Below, piece by piece: positions 1 to 15,200 of a stretch of DNA of 64,000 nucleotides; within the stretch, counting starts at the first letter, position 1; the number at the start of each line of letters is the position of its first letter. The notes under the pieces were generated by a model, which was given only the letters and a program-made list of their open reading frames with translations, was not told the DNA's origin and did not search any database. The position numbers were made by a program, and so were the translations under genes. The DNA comes from Paragordius varius. Lineage: Eukaryota; Nematomorpha. The DNA is taken from positions 4,774,001 to 4,838,000 of the forward strand of contig OZ176052.1 in assembly GCA_964247055.1 (NCBI GenBank), in the 5' to 3' direction.

Positions 1-205
1 TCTAATTTAAAATGATTGTAAAAACGTTTTTATTGATTGGGAAAACGTGTCGATTAACACTTGGAAATTGATTTACGGAAGGATGTTTTCTCAGGCCGGG
101 AAAATATATTATCCCATCGTTTTTCAATAAAAAGCGCAAATACTCTGTGATTTATTTTTATGATTCAAATCCTTTTGTATCTGGAATAAAAAGACACATC
201 CTTAG
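1..205 (+). other. End of a NUP205 intron
   Basis: AT-rich sequence ending in an acceptor AG at 204-205. No coding or RNA signal is seen. Confidence 0.5.
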
Positions 206-3200
206 TAAATGTAATGGATTTGGATGAAGAGGATACCCTTGATACCTGTATTATGTTGCATGCATTCACATTTTTCAAGTGCTATTTGACACGAAACACT
301 AAATTTGGTTGGATGAATGGTGCTTTCCAACTTATTTTGGACGATTTGTTCGCAAACATGATTATACAGTTCCCGTGGAAGGTATTTTTTATAACTTTCT
401 CATATTTTTCATTAAATTATTATATTTGTTTTAATTAACTATGAATTTTTATTTTTATGGTTCTTTATTTAATGGTTACTGTAAAGGGTTCAAAAACAAT
501 ACACGAATGATTTGTTTTTAGGTGAATAAACCATAGTCTTTTAACTTAAAATTTTGAATAATGTGTGTAATTTTGACCATTAATTGGTGGTGAATTATTG
601 TTCTCTAATTTACATAGGTTGTAAAGAATTTTGCTTTTATATTATATGATAAAAATTTGTGCCTATTTTGCTTTTTTAGCTTTTTTTATATCTAATATAT
701 AAATGCACTATCAAAAAAAAGATGAAAATAAATGAGTATTGATTTATTCATTGAAGCATTATTTCTGATCTATTTTAACAATCACATAAAACTATATTTT
801 GCCATGTTTGTTCATAAAAATTATAATTTAACATATGTATTCACAATTTACCCCCTATAATGATACTTCTCATATGTTATTTTCAGTGCATTTCTATAAA
901 CTTACTAGCCCATAATGCTTTTTTCCGATTTTTATTAGGCCCCAATTTTTTACATATCGTTCAATGTTTAACACGTCTTCTCACAAACTTACTTGTTTGT
1001 GATGGATTTTTCATAATAAATTAAATACAATAAAAAATGAAATTCACTATTTTTTACTAATTTATATTTTAAATATCTACAGAGTTATAATTTTAACTAC
1101 CAATAAAATAATATATAGTTTTTTAAGGGTCAGGATGCGTATAATGATCCATGTTTTTTTCCCACAATGGGGTAAATATGAGGGAGATATATATTTTTTT
1201 ACCTAAATTTATTTTAAAATTTATATTTTACATACAAAATTTTTGTTTAGATACGTGAACTAAAGAATGACAGTGATGACAGTGCCCGATTGCTTTCGAA
1301 TGCCGAAAGCGCTGATCTGGTTCCATTCCAAGAATTGCCTCAATACTATGAGGAATTACTTTTATTGGTAACAACTTATTATAACATTTTTATGATACGT
1401 TTTCAGTTGGTTTTATATATATTGACCAAAGGAAAGTTAGCATTTACAGTATGCACATTAATATATTCATTATTATTGCCGATTGACAATACAGTAGTGT
1501 ATGTTAAAAAGTATAAATGGTTGATTACGATAATATACCTATCTTTCTTCATAAAATTTTAATTAATTATATGGACAAAATTTGTTTTATATCATACCCT
1601 ATGTAATACCAATAGGCCAACCATAATGTAATCAATTACTGTATTTTTCCTTTAAATCATTTGTTAATATATAGTTAGCCGATCTTTACCGACATGAAAA
1701 TGGGTATAATTTACCCAATAAATTTTGGAGTGCTACCACATTACCTAATCCAATCAAAACTGCAGTCCATTCTCACACTGATTTTGATGTGCGTTTACAT
1801 AAAAAAGTTCAAAATGGAGCATATTTATGTGACATTAATCTTTACAAAGTTAGTTAAAATTAATTTATCATATGTAATATTCGCAGTAAAAAATGGAATA
1901 TGTACAGTTTTTCAATTTTTTTAAACATGATTTGTTAAATATAACTCATCATTATGGGTATGCAAAACAAAGGGAGTTGTGAATTAAAACCTAATTATAT
2001 TCCATTATTTACTCTTAAGCAAGTCAAATTACCCTTGAACAACTTAAATTTCTTCTCGAACAATTTAAATTCACCCTAAAATAAATTGTGTTTTTCAAAT
2101 TTAAATATTACCTATATTTTATATAAAATAAAAATTCGTAAATCAAATAATACTGAAAAAATAATAAACTAAATCATAAAGATACATTTCATAATGAGTT
2201 ATTTAAGCCCGAAAACACATAATTTATTTTTAGGGTGAATTCGAATTGTTCAAGAGTGATTTCGAATTGTAAATGGTATATACCATTTAATTATATTAAA
2301 TGTAGGAAATATCATAAAAAATTGAGTGTTTAAAATAGTTGTCTTTTAGTTTTTACATTTTGTCTGTATAATAATATATGGATTTATTTGAAACTTTAAT
2401 TTTTTAATAAATATAGTTTATATCAATGCTGTGTGATGCCAATATTAGCGTTTATCCAACCCAATTTTTCCCTTTCCTCAAATGTTTAATAGCTATGGCA
2501 CGTCAATGTCCTACATGTTCTCATCACATATTTGTCCTCTTAAAAAATGCTGGTATACATATTATTTTTTAGATTTTTACAGTAACATAACTTTTTTATG
2601 TCAAAAATAAGGCACTCTCACGGTTGATTGTTTGCCAGTTAAGTATGATTAACCGGTGTAACTGTTTTTTAAATGCAGCGATTTATGGTTATAACCAAGG
2701 GGCGAAAATGGCTTCGCGGGCCGCATTACATTCGTCTGGCTTTATTCGAAATTATGGGCATTAATAAATTTTTTATTATATATCAACCATAAAATTGTAA
2801 AAAAAAATTTTATTTTATACCGTTTTTACCAGTAAATAGTATTTTTTTTACATTTTGGAATTCTTATTTATTTAGCATTTTCCAAATTTTTTATGAGACC
2901 GAATTCGGGCTTTGTCTTAGACACCCCTGGTTTAAACAGTAAAGTAACGCCATTTTTGCAAATACACAATTAAAAGTGTAATCAACATTAGTTATTGACA
3001 TGCAAGCAAAAAAATTAATTTAAATTTTTTACAGTTAAATATAGATATCTATAATTTATACAAGTAGATATGCTAAATAATGTGCCAATAATTTCGACTG
3101 GTTAATTTTATAAGCGCGGCATTACAGTTTAGGCGGTCGGACCATAAAACTTTTCATTATTTATTTTTGTTTTTGTGAACATAGCTCATCATGCATCAAT

Positions 3201-6200
3201 CATTAGCTGGGAACATTTTGGTACTACATTCACGAAATATTATCAAGCCTTCACACCAAAATCGATAGCTTCACATTATGGCGATTGGCAAAAAGTCCAA
3301 TCAATATCACCACCTAAAACAGCTAAGTTTTCTTTGTCCAAAAAATCGGTTAGATTTCAACAACAATCAAGGGATGAACCCGATGCCATGTTTGATACCG
3401 GTGTCTATATATAATCTTTAAATTTATGCTTTTATTTTAGTCCTTTTTTTTGGAAGTTAAATTACATGTTTTTTTAGCTAAATACAATATCTACATTTTT
3501 TGAAATAAATTAATCATTATATTAACTGGAAATAAGAAAAATTATAAGATTATGGAATTTTTAATTATAGGACTAAATATTACAAATAACTTGTATAAAC
3601 TATATTTTGGGGTAAAATTATATATTTGTCTAATTTTAGTCCTTATTTTAAAACAACTTAATTTTATTACGTTTGTTTATTTTCATGTTTTAATTAAATA
3701 TTAGAAGAAGGATACAACTTTAGTCATAAATTTTTTTATCAATAAATCGGTAAGAACTATAATGAGTTGATAAAAATAATACTTAAGATCTATAGTTAAC
3801 CTATTAATTGAACAATTAGACAATTATAATATTATTTTCATTGTATACATATAACATATTTTAAGGGATAAGATGATGTATGATATACTATTTACATTTC
3901 ATCACCCTTAAACAATACAAATTCACTCCTGAACAATTCAAATTCACCCTAAAAATAAATTATGTGTTTTCGGGATAATATAACTCAACATTAATATGAA
4001 ATATATTTCTAAGACATAGTTTATTATTTTTTCAGTATTATATTAATTTTAAACATAATTTCATATTTCAAAAATAACACCTAATTTATTAGGGTGAATT
4101 TGAATTGTTCAAGGGTGAATTTGAACTGTAAATGGTATATTTGAAGTCACATAAATTTACAAATTAATAATTTTATAAAAATGATTAATCACGTATACAT
4201 AAAAATTTTAATGTTTTAGCTCGTAAACAATATCCAATGTTAAAGATATTATTATATATAATATTTGATCAAAAGTAATTAAAAGATTTCAACAACACTT
4301 TCAATTAGATCATCAAGATAAGCAGTCGATGGATTCAGATGGCCTGGCTATTAATGACTTTGAACTTCAAGGAATGATTATTATATTGGACTTGATGACA
4401 GCCGTCGCATCAAATGTATAGAAATAATATTTATTATTATGTATACATACTATAATAAGGCATTTATACAATAAAAAAATTAATTTATAAACAAGATAAA
4501 ACGCAAAAACCACAAGATAGTTATATTTTTCATGTAGACAACCATGCTTTTTTAAACCTTGATTTTTCCTTTCCTAACCTATTTGATTTAGATTGTGAAA
4601 TATATAATTGAGAGTATTACCAATTAACATATTTATTATCCGTTATTTTGCAACCTAACTATGGGTGTTGGAAAAATCGTATTGTCTTTTATTGTCGTTT
4701 AGTTTTTACATTTTGTCATTATTATTTAGTTTTTACTGTAATAACCAGTCTGACTGACTGCTCATAAATCAGTTATTCATTGTTATAAAGAATGATTATT
4801 ACCACATTTTCTCTTTTAATTATTACGAAACGTTTAAACTTAAAGGGAAATATTTTATAAAGAACTGTCATACTTTCATATTTTTTTTTAATATACAATA
4901 TTTTTGGTTGCAATATAATGAATATAAATTTGATAATACGCTTTATTTTATATATCAAGTCTAATTACAAAGGTGTTTCATAAAAATTAATGTTGTCCTT
5001 TTTCAAAAAAATTTTTGTCTTTAAGTTTTGTCTTAAAATTTCAATGTTTGAATAAAATATGTTTTATAACTCAACCAAATATAATAAAATAAAACTAACC
5101 ATTCAAATCGATTTAATAGTGTCTTTAACAAGTTATAATTTTGATAAATTTAATTTCCTTATTAACATATGTTTAAAAGGATTTGAGTGGTTAGTTTACG
5201 GTCATTGCATGAAATGTCAGACTTAATCTTACGTCTTACCAAAAATCTTACCAAAATATATCTATGAATTTTTTTATTTTAATAAAAATTATGGATTTGT
5301 TTGTGTTTGCAGGATTTAGATGCGAAATTCTTTTTTACTCAATCATTCGGATCGGAACTTAACACGTTAAATTCAACGATAGAATCATCCGTTCCAAACT
5401 CATTTATCGATGTGCTATTGAAGTTTTTACATGTCACAAATAACCATATACCACTTTTACTAAAAGCTAAAATAATGGATTTTTTGACGGCACTGCTAAC
5501 CTTTGATTTCATACCTAAGCTATATGATGGTAAAATGTTAAAATTTTTAAAATATCATGAAATACTAATACTATATGTTTTTATTACAAAAATCTTATAA
5601 TTAAGAAAAATTTCGCAATCTTAAGGTTATATTGCAAAAATGTCTCTAACTAGCACAGCATAAAAAGACAAACTTTTTTAAAAAAAACCAATAAATAGTT
5701 TTTAACTATATACATATAATAAAACAACTAAATTAAATTTTTTTATACGATGTGTGTGAAAAATTAAATATCATATTTTTACGAGTTTATAAAATAAATA
5801 GCGTTGGAGCAAATCAAAGAAATTTTTATAAAAAAGGTTAAAAAATGAGTCAGGCTAAATAATCCGTACAAAAGAAATTTGACATATCTTATTTTTATTT
5901 TAAACTATTTTTAAAGGAGATAGAATGCTAACATGGGAGGATAAAAGAAAAAATTTGTTAGCTTGTTCCCAAGTGACTTGTTATGTTTGGAATGAATTGC
6001 ATAAACATCATGTAATCAAAATTATTTTTTTTTATCTTCAATTGAATGGTTTGATTTGGCTTATATTTTTTTATAATAATTAGCTTTTACCAGATAACAA
6101 AAGCCGTACAGAAACGTCCCATTATTTCAGGGTAATTATTTATCGTTATTTTAGTTGAATGTTTTATAATATTTATGACTTGAATATAAAGTATTAATTT

Positions 6201-9200
6201 TATAAAAACGTTTAATGCATATCAAAATATAGCTCGCAACCATTTTTATAAATACTATTTAATCAGTAAAAGTTAGTTTACTTTTTATAAAAATTTCCGC
6301 AATGGAATATATATTTGTTGGATTTTTATATTATATAGTTAAACATCATTTTTAATATCGTATCCACATTTATGTTTCAATTTTTGTTTTAAAATGCTTT
6401 AATCTACTAGGTCATTTTAGAGCAATACGAATCCACCGTCCTAGAAATTTATCCATTAACTCTGGCTTTCTTACGCTTTATTTGCGCTTGGTTACGTAAT
6501 TTAACCACCATTATATATGAGTTTTGGCCCAATGATATACCGTTACTTTGTGCATCTATGCTTAACATAAAAAACTTTGTTGCACAAAAGTTTGACGACT
6601 CCTCCCCACCTCAGTACAAAGGTGTAAATGAATCCGAAAAATTTACTTTGGAAAATTTTAGACCTGACGAATTCAAAACTACAACAGGCTCTAATCTAAA
6701 TATTAATAATCCTCTTTCTGCATTTACGCAATATGTTTGTGAGACTGTTTTACTTCCATTGTTTTCACGCACCTACAAAGATGAAGTGGAAAAGGTTGGT
6801 TAAAGTTTGTCTTTACAAATTTTTTATAAGGCGCTTTTTTCAAAAGGTAAATTGACAAATAAGTATTTAGTGCTACTAATTTGTTGTTATTTAGGTTGTG
6901 TTATGTCAATGCTTCATTGTTTCCTGAGAAAAAATAGAGTTTATTACATTTTATTCATCTATTAACTCGGGGGTGTCCAACACAAATGGCTTCGTGGGCC
7001 GCATTTTTGGATCAAAATCTCCGGGCCTCATTCGCAAAATTTAAATATTTTATTAAATTTTAATATAAAACTTCTAAAATTATATTATTTATTTTAATAT
7101 TTTTTGCTAGTTCATTGCCAAATTCAGGAAGATTTATATCCAGAAAATTTGTTTAAAAAATAATTTCCTTGAATTTTGTAAAATTTTGCTATTAATTCTC
7201 GTGGACCGCAAAAATATTTTGGAAGGCCGCATGTTTGCTATCATGTCTCAATTTATACTTTTAAAAGGTTACATTATACTTTTAAAAGGTTACAGTGATA
7301 TGTTTTTCAATATTTGATAGAATAATTATACAAAACATATTTTAGAATGAATTAGCTGGTCAATGTCTTTGTTATTTGCATTTACTGGTACAATTCCCTG
7401 TAAAAATTGCAAAGAAAATTCGAATATTTTCCAATACGAAAGATTTTAATGTTACCATGCTAACTAATAATAGTTTATCTACACCATTTACTTTACAATT
7501 GGCTCATGCATTGGTATATTTGTTTGATCAACTCAATAAAGGACCACTAACACAAATCGTAAATTTTATTGTCTATATATAATTCATTAAATATTTTTAA
7601 GTGATTAATTTGGCGTATATTTTTCCCTGGGGTAAAAATTATATAAAATATTTATATTGTGATAACTTTTTTTTATTAATTTTTAAAATTATATTATCCT
7701 CAAAGTTTTGAGTTAATTTTCATGACATTTGCTTGTAAATCAAATGTAAAAGTCAATACATCATAATAAAACAGTCAAAAAATATTGGGCAAATTATAAT
7801 TATACGATTTCGAAAAATTTTCAATATATCTGAAAACTTAAATAATTTTTAAATTTATTCTTTGTATTTTAACCAACATCATTCTGAGCTCAAAATGCTT
7901 TGGTGAAGAAATGGTTAGATTTGTAGACCGATATTATAAATAATAAAATATAAATTATTTATGTAAGATCTTAAAATTTTATGCCACAGATATTTTTCCT
8001 TATCAAACAAACAACTCAATATATGTTTGAAACAAATCCCCTCATGACATTAACACGCTATGAAAGTTTATTTGAATCCACTAAATATTATCCTAACTCA
8101 TGGTTAATATATTATGTTACACCTCATGCACTTGGTATGATTGCTACCATTTCGGGCTCAAACAATAATGGATTGAAAGATTTCTTGAGTTTTGCCAAAA
8201 TTTTAATGAAAGAAAATCAACAAAGTTTTGGGTAAGCGCACATGCACTGCAAAAAATTAAATTATAGAGTGTAAAAACTAAATGACATATATATTTAAAA
8301 ATACTTTTTCAACCTTGATTACTCTCAATGTCTTAACAATCTCTATTCCCTATATAAATAAGGAGTATAAGGTATAAATCAAGATTTAAAAATATATTAT
8401 CTGTTATGAAAATATGTCTTTTTTTACGTTTTGTTTTTGTATTTTGTCTGTATGTTTTTTTATTAAACTGAAAAATTATTTTAAAAATGTGGTTTTTATC
8501 TTGTTACCAATAATCAATTAGATATACGCAATTGTTTCAAACTTCCATGTTATCTAACCTTGTTCAAGCAATCATTATACCCCACATTGGATTATTCCTA
8601 AAAATGTTGGAATATCCTTCACAAAATTATTCCTTTAACATAGATCAAAATCGATCTCAAACGTTAATAAACAATAATTTCTTTCAAGATTGTATTGATG
8701 ATATCATTTATCGAGCATTGGAAATTATATATACGGTTAGTTTTTTAACTAATATTTATATGGAGATGTTTTGACCGCTTAAAAATAATAATTAAACCAC
8801 ATATAGTGTACCATTTACCTTTCAAATTCACCCTCGAACAATTCAAATTCATCCTAAAATATATGTGTCTTTTAAGATTAAAAAATACCTTTATTTTTTA
8901 ATATTTTTAAAATATAAAATTCTGTTTAAAATTAATATGATGCTGAAAATATAATAAACTATGTCGTAAAAAATATTTCATATTAATGATGAGCTATGTT
9001 GGATTGAAACATAATATATTTTTAGGGTGAATTTGAATTGTTCAAGGGTGAATTTTGTTCGATGGTAAATTTGAATTGTAAATGGTATATATACCAAATA
9101 TGAAAACATTTGGTTACAATTAAAGTAATTTTAATAATCGTACCCATAGTTTTGGATATTACTTATCGATTATGATTCATTCATTTCAGTGGCTATACAA

Positions 9201-12200
9201 TGTTAAAACAATCTGACAATTATAAATATTATTATATTATTGTTTGTTGTAATTAATATGGAATAGACATAAAACTAATTTGGCTGCTGTAATTTTGTTT
9301 TATCTCATTAAATTACAACATCTTTTTATTTCTATATTAATGATTGATTGGACTGTAAGAGATATAATCTATCAGATTAGCTATTACTTTGTGACTATTC
9401 GAATTGACCCTATTAAAAATACAATAAAAATTATTTTTAGCGGAATATATTTGGTAGCAAATGCAGTCACTATTTTAATACATTTAGCCATGTTAAATAG
9501 ATGGTGTATTAAAATTAAGATTATTTAAAATGTTGAAGTCGAAAAGTGGCAATGATAAATTAAATAATTACACGTTTTGATAATTTAATTTATTAATTTT
9601 AATATATATATATATAATGTATATATATTTTATATAATTATTTCCATACGATATATCTCTTTTTTGTGCAAGTTACCTAAGAAATGATGTTTTTACATCT
9701 TTTTCATAATTCTTGCGACATGGAAGGAAATTCTTTGACCAATCTTTGTTTTCTATACGAATTTTGGCAAGCGTATTTCAACAATCTCACTTATCATATT
9801 TTATACTGACAACTGTGTGAACTACTGATTTTCTTTTTTATTTATATCCTTTTTTTAGTTTTACTTATTAAACCTTAAAAATTAGTTCGATATTTTAATA
9901 CATAATTATGGGTGACAAAATTTTTTTATTTAATATATATATATATTTGGTGACCGGATATAGGATATATTACCACAATAATTTGTACAGAGAGTTATAA
10001 AATATTTGATCAAAAAAAATGGTTGAAAATTATTAAAACACTTGTGATTATTACAGCTTGCTGTTACAACGAATCCTGAATATGCGTGCCGTTTTGTCCA
10101 AACCTTAGAATCATTAATAGTTCAAAATGTGTCTGGGCTTTCTACAGCAACATCCGATACAATAAAAATCAAATATAATATTTTACAATCATTTGCTCAA
10201 TACATTGATGCATATGGATATCAAGGTACACTTGCTTCCTTTTTTAAAATATGTTTTTTTGACTAATATATTGCTACTAAAGCTAAATAAAATAAGACAT
10301 TATTTAACCTATTTTTTGGATGATATATTAGAATTTCCCGTCACGTAAATTTTGTTTTATATAGCGAATATTATCATTTGATTTTTGAGATTTATAAAGT
10401 AAATTCATTTTATGTTGATGATAATTTGATACTACGATAGATTACATATATATACAATACTTGTCATTTTTTTAATGTTTTAATCATTTTCTCTCTTTAA
10501 TACATTATACATTTATTTTGATAATAGATAATGTGAATAGAGAAACGAGATCCTCGCTTTTTATGCAATGTCGGACAAACATTATGGTTTTATCACTTTT
10601 AGCTGATATACCCATATCTCTTCACACAGATAATAATTATATGAACGGATCTGAATCCAATCTTCCTGTAAATTTTGGGGAAAAATTAAATTTTAATATG
10701 GGTCTCTCCGTATTTGCTAAATATCTTCTAGGATTAACGGATCTTAAAGGCATTCCAATCGGTATTTATCAAATATTGTAGATATATTATAATACATAAT
10801 TTTATTTTTTATATTTTTTACTTCTTTTCGTTTTTTTAGATACCGGTACTGTTCAACCATTCCGATCCTCTTTGGATGCCATTTATGATTTGATTGCTTC
10901 AAAACCATTTTTGTTCCCTTCCTTCATGGATTTGTATGATAATGATATTGTAATTATGAAAGAAAACTCACCCACTAATACCAATAACGTTACAAGACAC
11001 ATATCATGTGCAGAGCAACAATTTTTTTATGGCAAAATATGTTATGCATTCATTTTCAAACTATGTAATAGCTCAGTGTATGGGAATGATCTATCCATAA
11101 ATTCTGACCATATACTCAACAGAATGCGTGTACAAGATTGTACAACGCTAACTTACAATACTCTTGTAGCAATGTGTGAAAATGAAACAGGTTGGTATTT
11201 TAATTATGAAATTAGGTATTAATAAACTTTTAAAGTTTAATTTAACGTTTTTTTTTGATTTTGTCGAAGGGATGGTGTTTTATTTTTTGATTCGTTTGAC
11301 CTTATATCGTGTCTGTAATGGTACTCCTCATAATGACCTGATTGCGAGAAAAATCTGTATTTTATAAGCTTAATTACAATTAATTTTCGAAATTATATAA
11401 ATATTCATTTTTCAAAATTATATAAAATTTATTTTTTGTTTAACCGGTTGAAAAATATGTTCATGGTTTAAAAAATTGGATTCTCTAAACTATGTAAATT
11501 TATGTTTAAAAATAAAAGCTGGATAATTGCCATAATTTACGCAACTACTTTAAGGGCCGTTATTTATAACACCACACATATCATTATGTGGAGAGAAGCT
11601 ATTTTATTTGATAGTGATTTAGGCAATATTTTAGTTTAATCTATCTATATTTTATTTATTCATAAATACACATTATATATGATTGAATGGTGTGTAAATT
11701 ATTCATTAGCAAAAGATCTCGAAGACTCAAAAAACTCAAACGATAATTTGTTGAATGCTCTGGCTAAACTTATGGCGAATTCTTCTTCATCACCATTTAA
11801 ATGTAACCATTATGCTAGTCATATCCTTGTGTTTTGTAGCCAACTTACATCTATTATCCAATATTTGAACCGATTGCTAGCATTGGATATGTGCAACAAC
11901 AAAATCTCTCATGAACAAAACGACACAGCCACATCTGTCTTACATTCAACATATTTAAAAAACGGTATATATTTGGGATACATACATATGAGTGCGTTTT
12001 TAAATTATATATATAAGAGGAGCATTTATAATTTTGATATTTAAACCGATAAATTGTTTTTTTAAAACATACAATTCGGTTTAAGCACTTTGTTCAGAAC
12101 AAAAACTGCGAATCGCCAAAGTTTACCCAATTATTCTCTGTGATTAATAAAAATATATGATTAAATCTTTTTTTTATCTCCTACATATAGTTTATATAAA

Positions 12201-15200
12201 GATGCAATATTTAAATACCTTTACCCATTTCCTCAATTATTTTTCCATTGAACTGAAACGATGTAATGATCTGGGTTTACCATCCTACCTTGCTTCATAC
12301 TTGTTTTGTCTGTTAATGCTTCCATTCCGTATCCACAATGGTATATATTATCTATCCATGTAACTTTAGAAGCATTATGTGCGTAAAAATTTTGAGAAAA
12401 AAATAATTCTTTTCTTAAAATTACAACAATATTATTTTCTGTTACTAGAATCATGAATATTTATTAAAAATATTAAACTTTTTTAATTAGTTGTATGGGA
12501 CTAATTTTGATATATTATGATATAATTTAAAATTTACAGCACATTTAAAATCTAATTAATAATAATAGAATGTATTATTATAAAATTATACATTTGAAGT
12601 TAGTTTATTAAACCGGGAAAATAATTGACGGATAATTTTAGCGGGAATATAACTGATGTTCTCATGCATTGTCATAACTAAGTAATATTAGATGGTAAAC
12701 CTCGCTGACGCTATTATTAATTATAATAATAATATTTGTTTTAATTTCATTTCGAGGAATAGTACAAATCAATAATTTGGTTATATGCCTAAAACATTAT
12801 ACAATTATCATAAAATTTTAATATAATAAAGTTGTTTGGCAAAATAATTTGTTAACAGTTTACCAAATAATAAAAGAATTTAATGCCTATAAATTTTCTT
12901 TTCAGATGGTGACGAAACCCGATCGGATACATTTAAGCCCGTTTTATGGTGTCTTTTCTCCTTTACGGAATATGAATGCATTAAGGGTCCAAGCATACCC
13001 TCCAATATTGTGTTAGATCCAGCCGGCTTCACAAAACTCGTCCAATTTATTGGTTTATTTTTTATTAAACATGACTTTTATTTTTTTATTTTAGTTATTA
13101 ATTTTTGGATTGAATTTAACTGTTTTTTTCCTCATTTTGCATAAAGAACAAAATTTTGTAACCATTGATGAACATGGTAACTCCTATACCAATATTGACA
13201 TGGCTCGTTTATTTGTTGAAACTTATTTCGAAAATATGATTGATGAAAATGATTTTGAAATTGATCAGGTATTTATTTTTTCAAAAGCTATATATAAATT
13301 CATTTTGTCTTAAAAAGGTGGAATTACACACAAAAATGAGCATTTATTTTATCAAAAAGTTTATTTTGTTTTTTTAATATATTCAATTTGTGTGGAAAAC
13401 TTCTCTAATTTATGCGCTTAAATAGTTTTGCACAATCAAAATTAAAAAGTTTTTTAAATAGTTGTCTTTCTTAATAATTAAAAAAATGATTTATACATTA
13501 TACAACTTTTTTTCTAATTTTTATAATTATGGAATGCCATTTTTAATCTTTTTTAATATACTTAACTATAAAATTATTTATATATATATTAATGTTTGTA
13601 TCATTTTTAATTTAAATAATTTTACAATTTTTTTGAAAAGGAAACACAAAAAATTACGGATTATATTGTTTTGCGAAACGTTCAAACATTCATACGGAAT
13701 ACGCAAAAGCAATATTTAATGAGTTTGGGTAAAGTCGTTTGCATGTTAACTGATATAACCGAAAAAGATTCAATCAATATGTGTGTGGTACAGGACGCCC
13801 TTAAAAATATTTGCGTTTCAGTTAAAATAAATTCTTGTTGGAAGGGTAAATCTCAAACACTCTTTTGCAGCCAAAAAAGCTATTTGTTTCACACATACAT
13901 GGATATCATGGAACTTTTATTGAACCAAGTATTTTTTATCCTTCTAACTATTTTTATATCGTAGTATATGCAATTTATTAATGTTTAATTGTAAAGAGAT
14001 TGTTTAATTTCCCCTGAAATTTTGGGCAAAAAATCATCGCAAAGGGTTGTTTTATTATTAATTATTTTTGATATTTGCATTATGTAACAGGGGTGTTCAA
14101 CACGCCTCTTAGACATATTTGTGACGCACAAAAAATTAAATCCATAATTTGCAAAAATATGCACATAAAATTTTAGTAAATTTGGTAATATGAAAAAATT
14201 CTTTTTTGAATAATATTGATCGGCAACGAACTGGAAAAACCTGTTTTATTGTGTTGGCATTTTACAGTCGTATGTTTGAAATCTAATAAAATATATAATG
14301 CCCCATTTATATTTCGAATATGCAGCCCGCTCGTTTTTTAGTCGTAAATGCGGGCCACGAAGCCAATTGTGTTAGGCACCCCCGTTTTAAAGTAATTGAA
14401 CTAATTCCCATTTATTTTGATATCCTAATTGGGTTTTTACTGAAAATAATTAATATTATCGCTTATGTATACACTATCCACGGTCACCACCGGTTTTATA
14501 CCACACAAATATAACTATAAATGCAATCAAACAGCATGTTATTAATTGTGATTAAACAAAAATCGATATAAATTTTTCATTTTATGATTATATTTTTTGT
14601 ATTTTATATGCATACCTTTTATGCCTCGAATTTACCCTTGATTTCGAATACACCCTCAACCAACTTCAAATTTACCCTAAATAAATTCATGTTTTTGAAC
14701 AAAAATACCTTGATTTTTTATATTAAAATACTTAATTTTTTAGGGGGAATTTAAAATGTTCAAGGGTGAATTAGTATATCATGGGGCAAACATATATGGA
14801 ATTTTTTTTATCGGTTCCATAAGCGGCACAGTCACAAACATCAATCCATAAGTAACCGGTCAAAACCCAAATAAATTTTATTTTTATTACTATTTTTCCA
14901 TTTTATAGATGTTGAATGATAATTTTTCGCCCCAACTTTCACAACCAATTTCATCCATACTATTGAATATATCTACGGTTATGTCTATAACGTATATTTC
15001 CACTTTCCTAAACCCCTTACATTGTCTCATCAATTACATGTGTGCAAAAAATGGTGGGGATAAAAAATCGAATGTCACAATAATAAGCAGCTTGGAGAAA
15101 CTGACAGAATATCGCCCTTTAATAAGTCAATTTATACAAAGTACGTGTAAATATTTAGCGTGCTATAATTTTTTTCCGATAGTAGATTAAAAACTAATTG

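Noticed and set aside
9280-9528. 82-codon hydrophobic reading frame in NUP205 intron 13
   Set aside because: No family resemblance and no consistent splice phase. Its composition is what AT-rich intron DNA gives by chance.
13462-13640. Reading frame running through the NUP205 intron before the 13641 exon
   Set aside because: Only the part after the acceptor at 13640 matches NUP205. The upstream part is T-rich intron.
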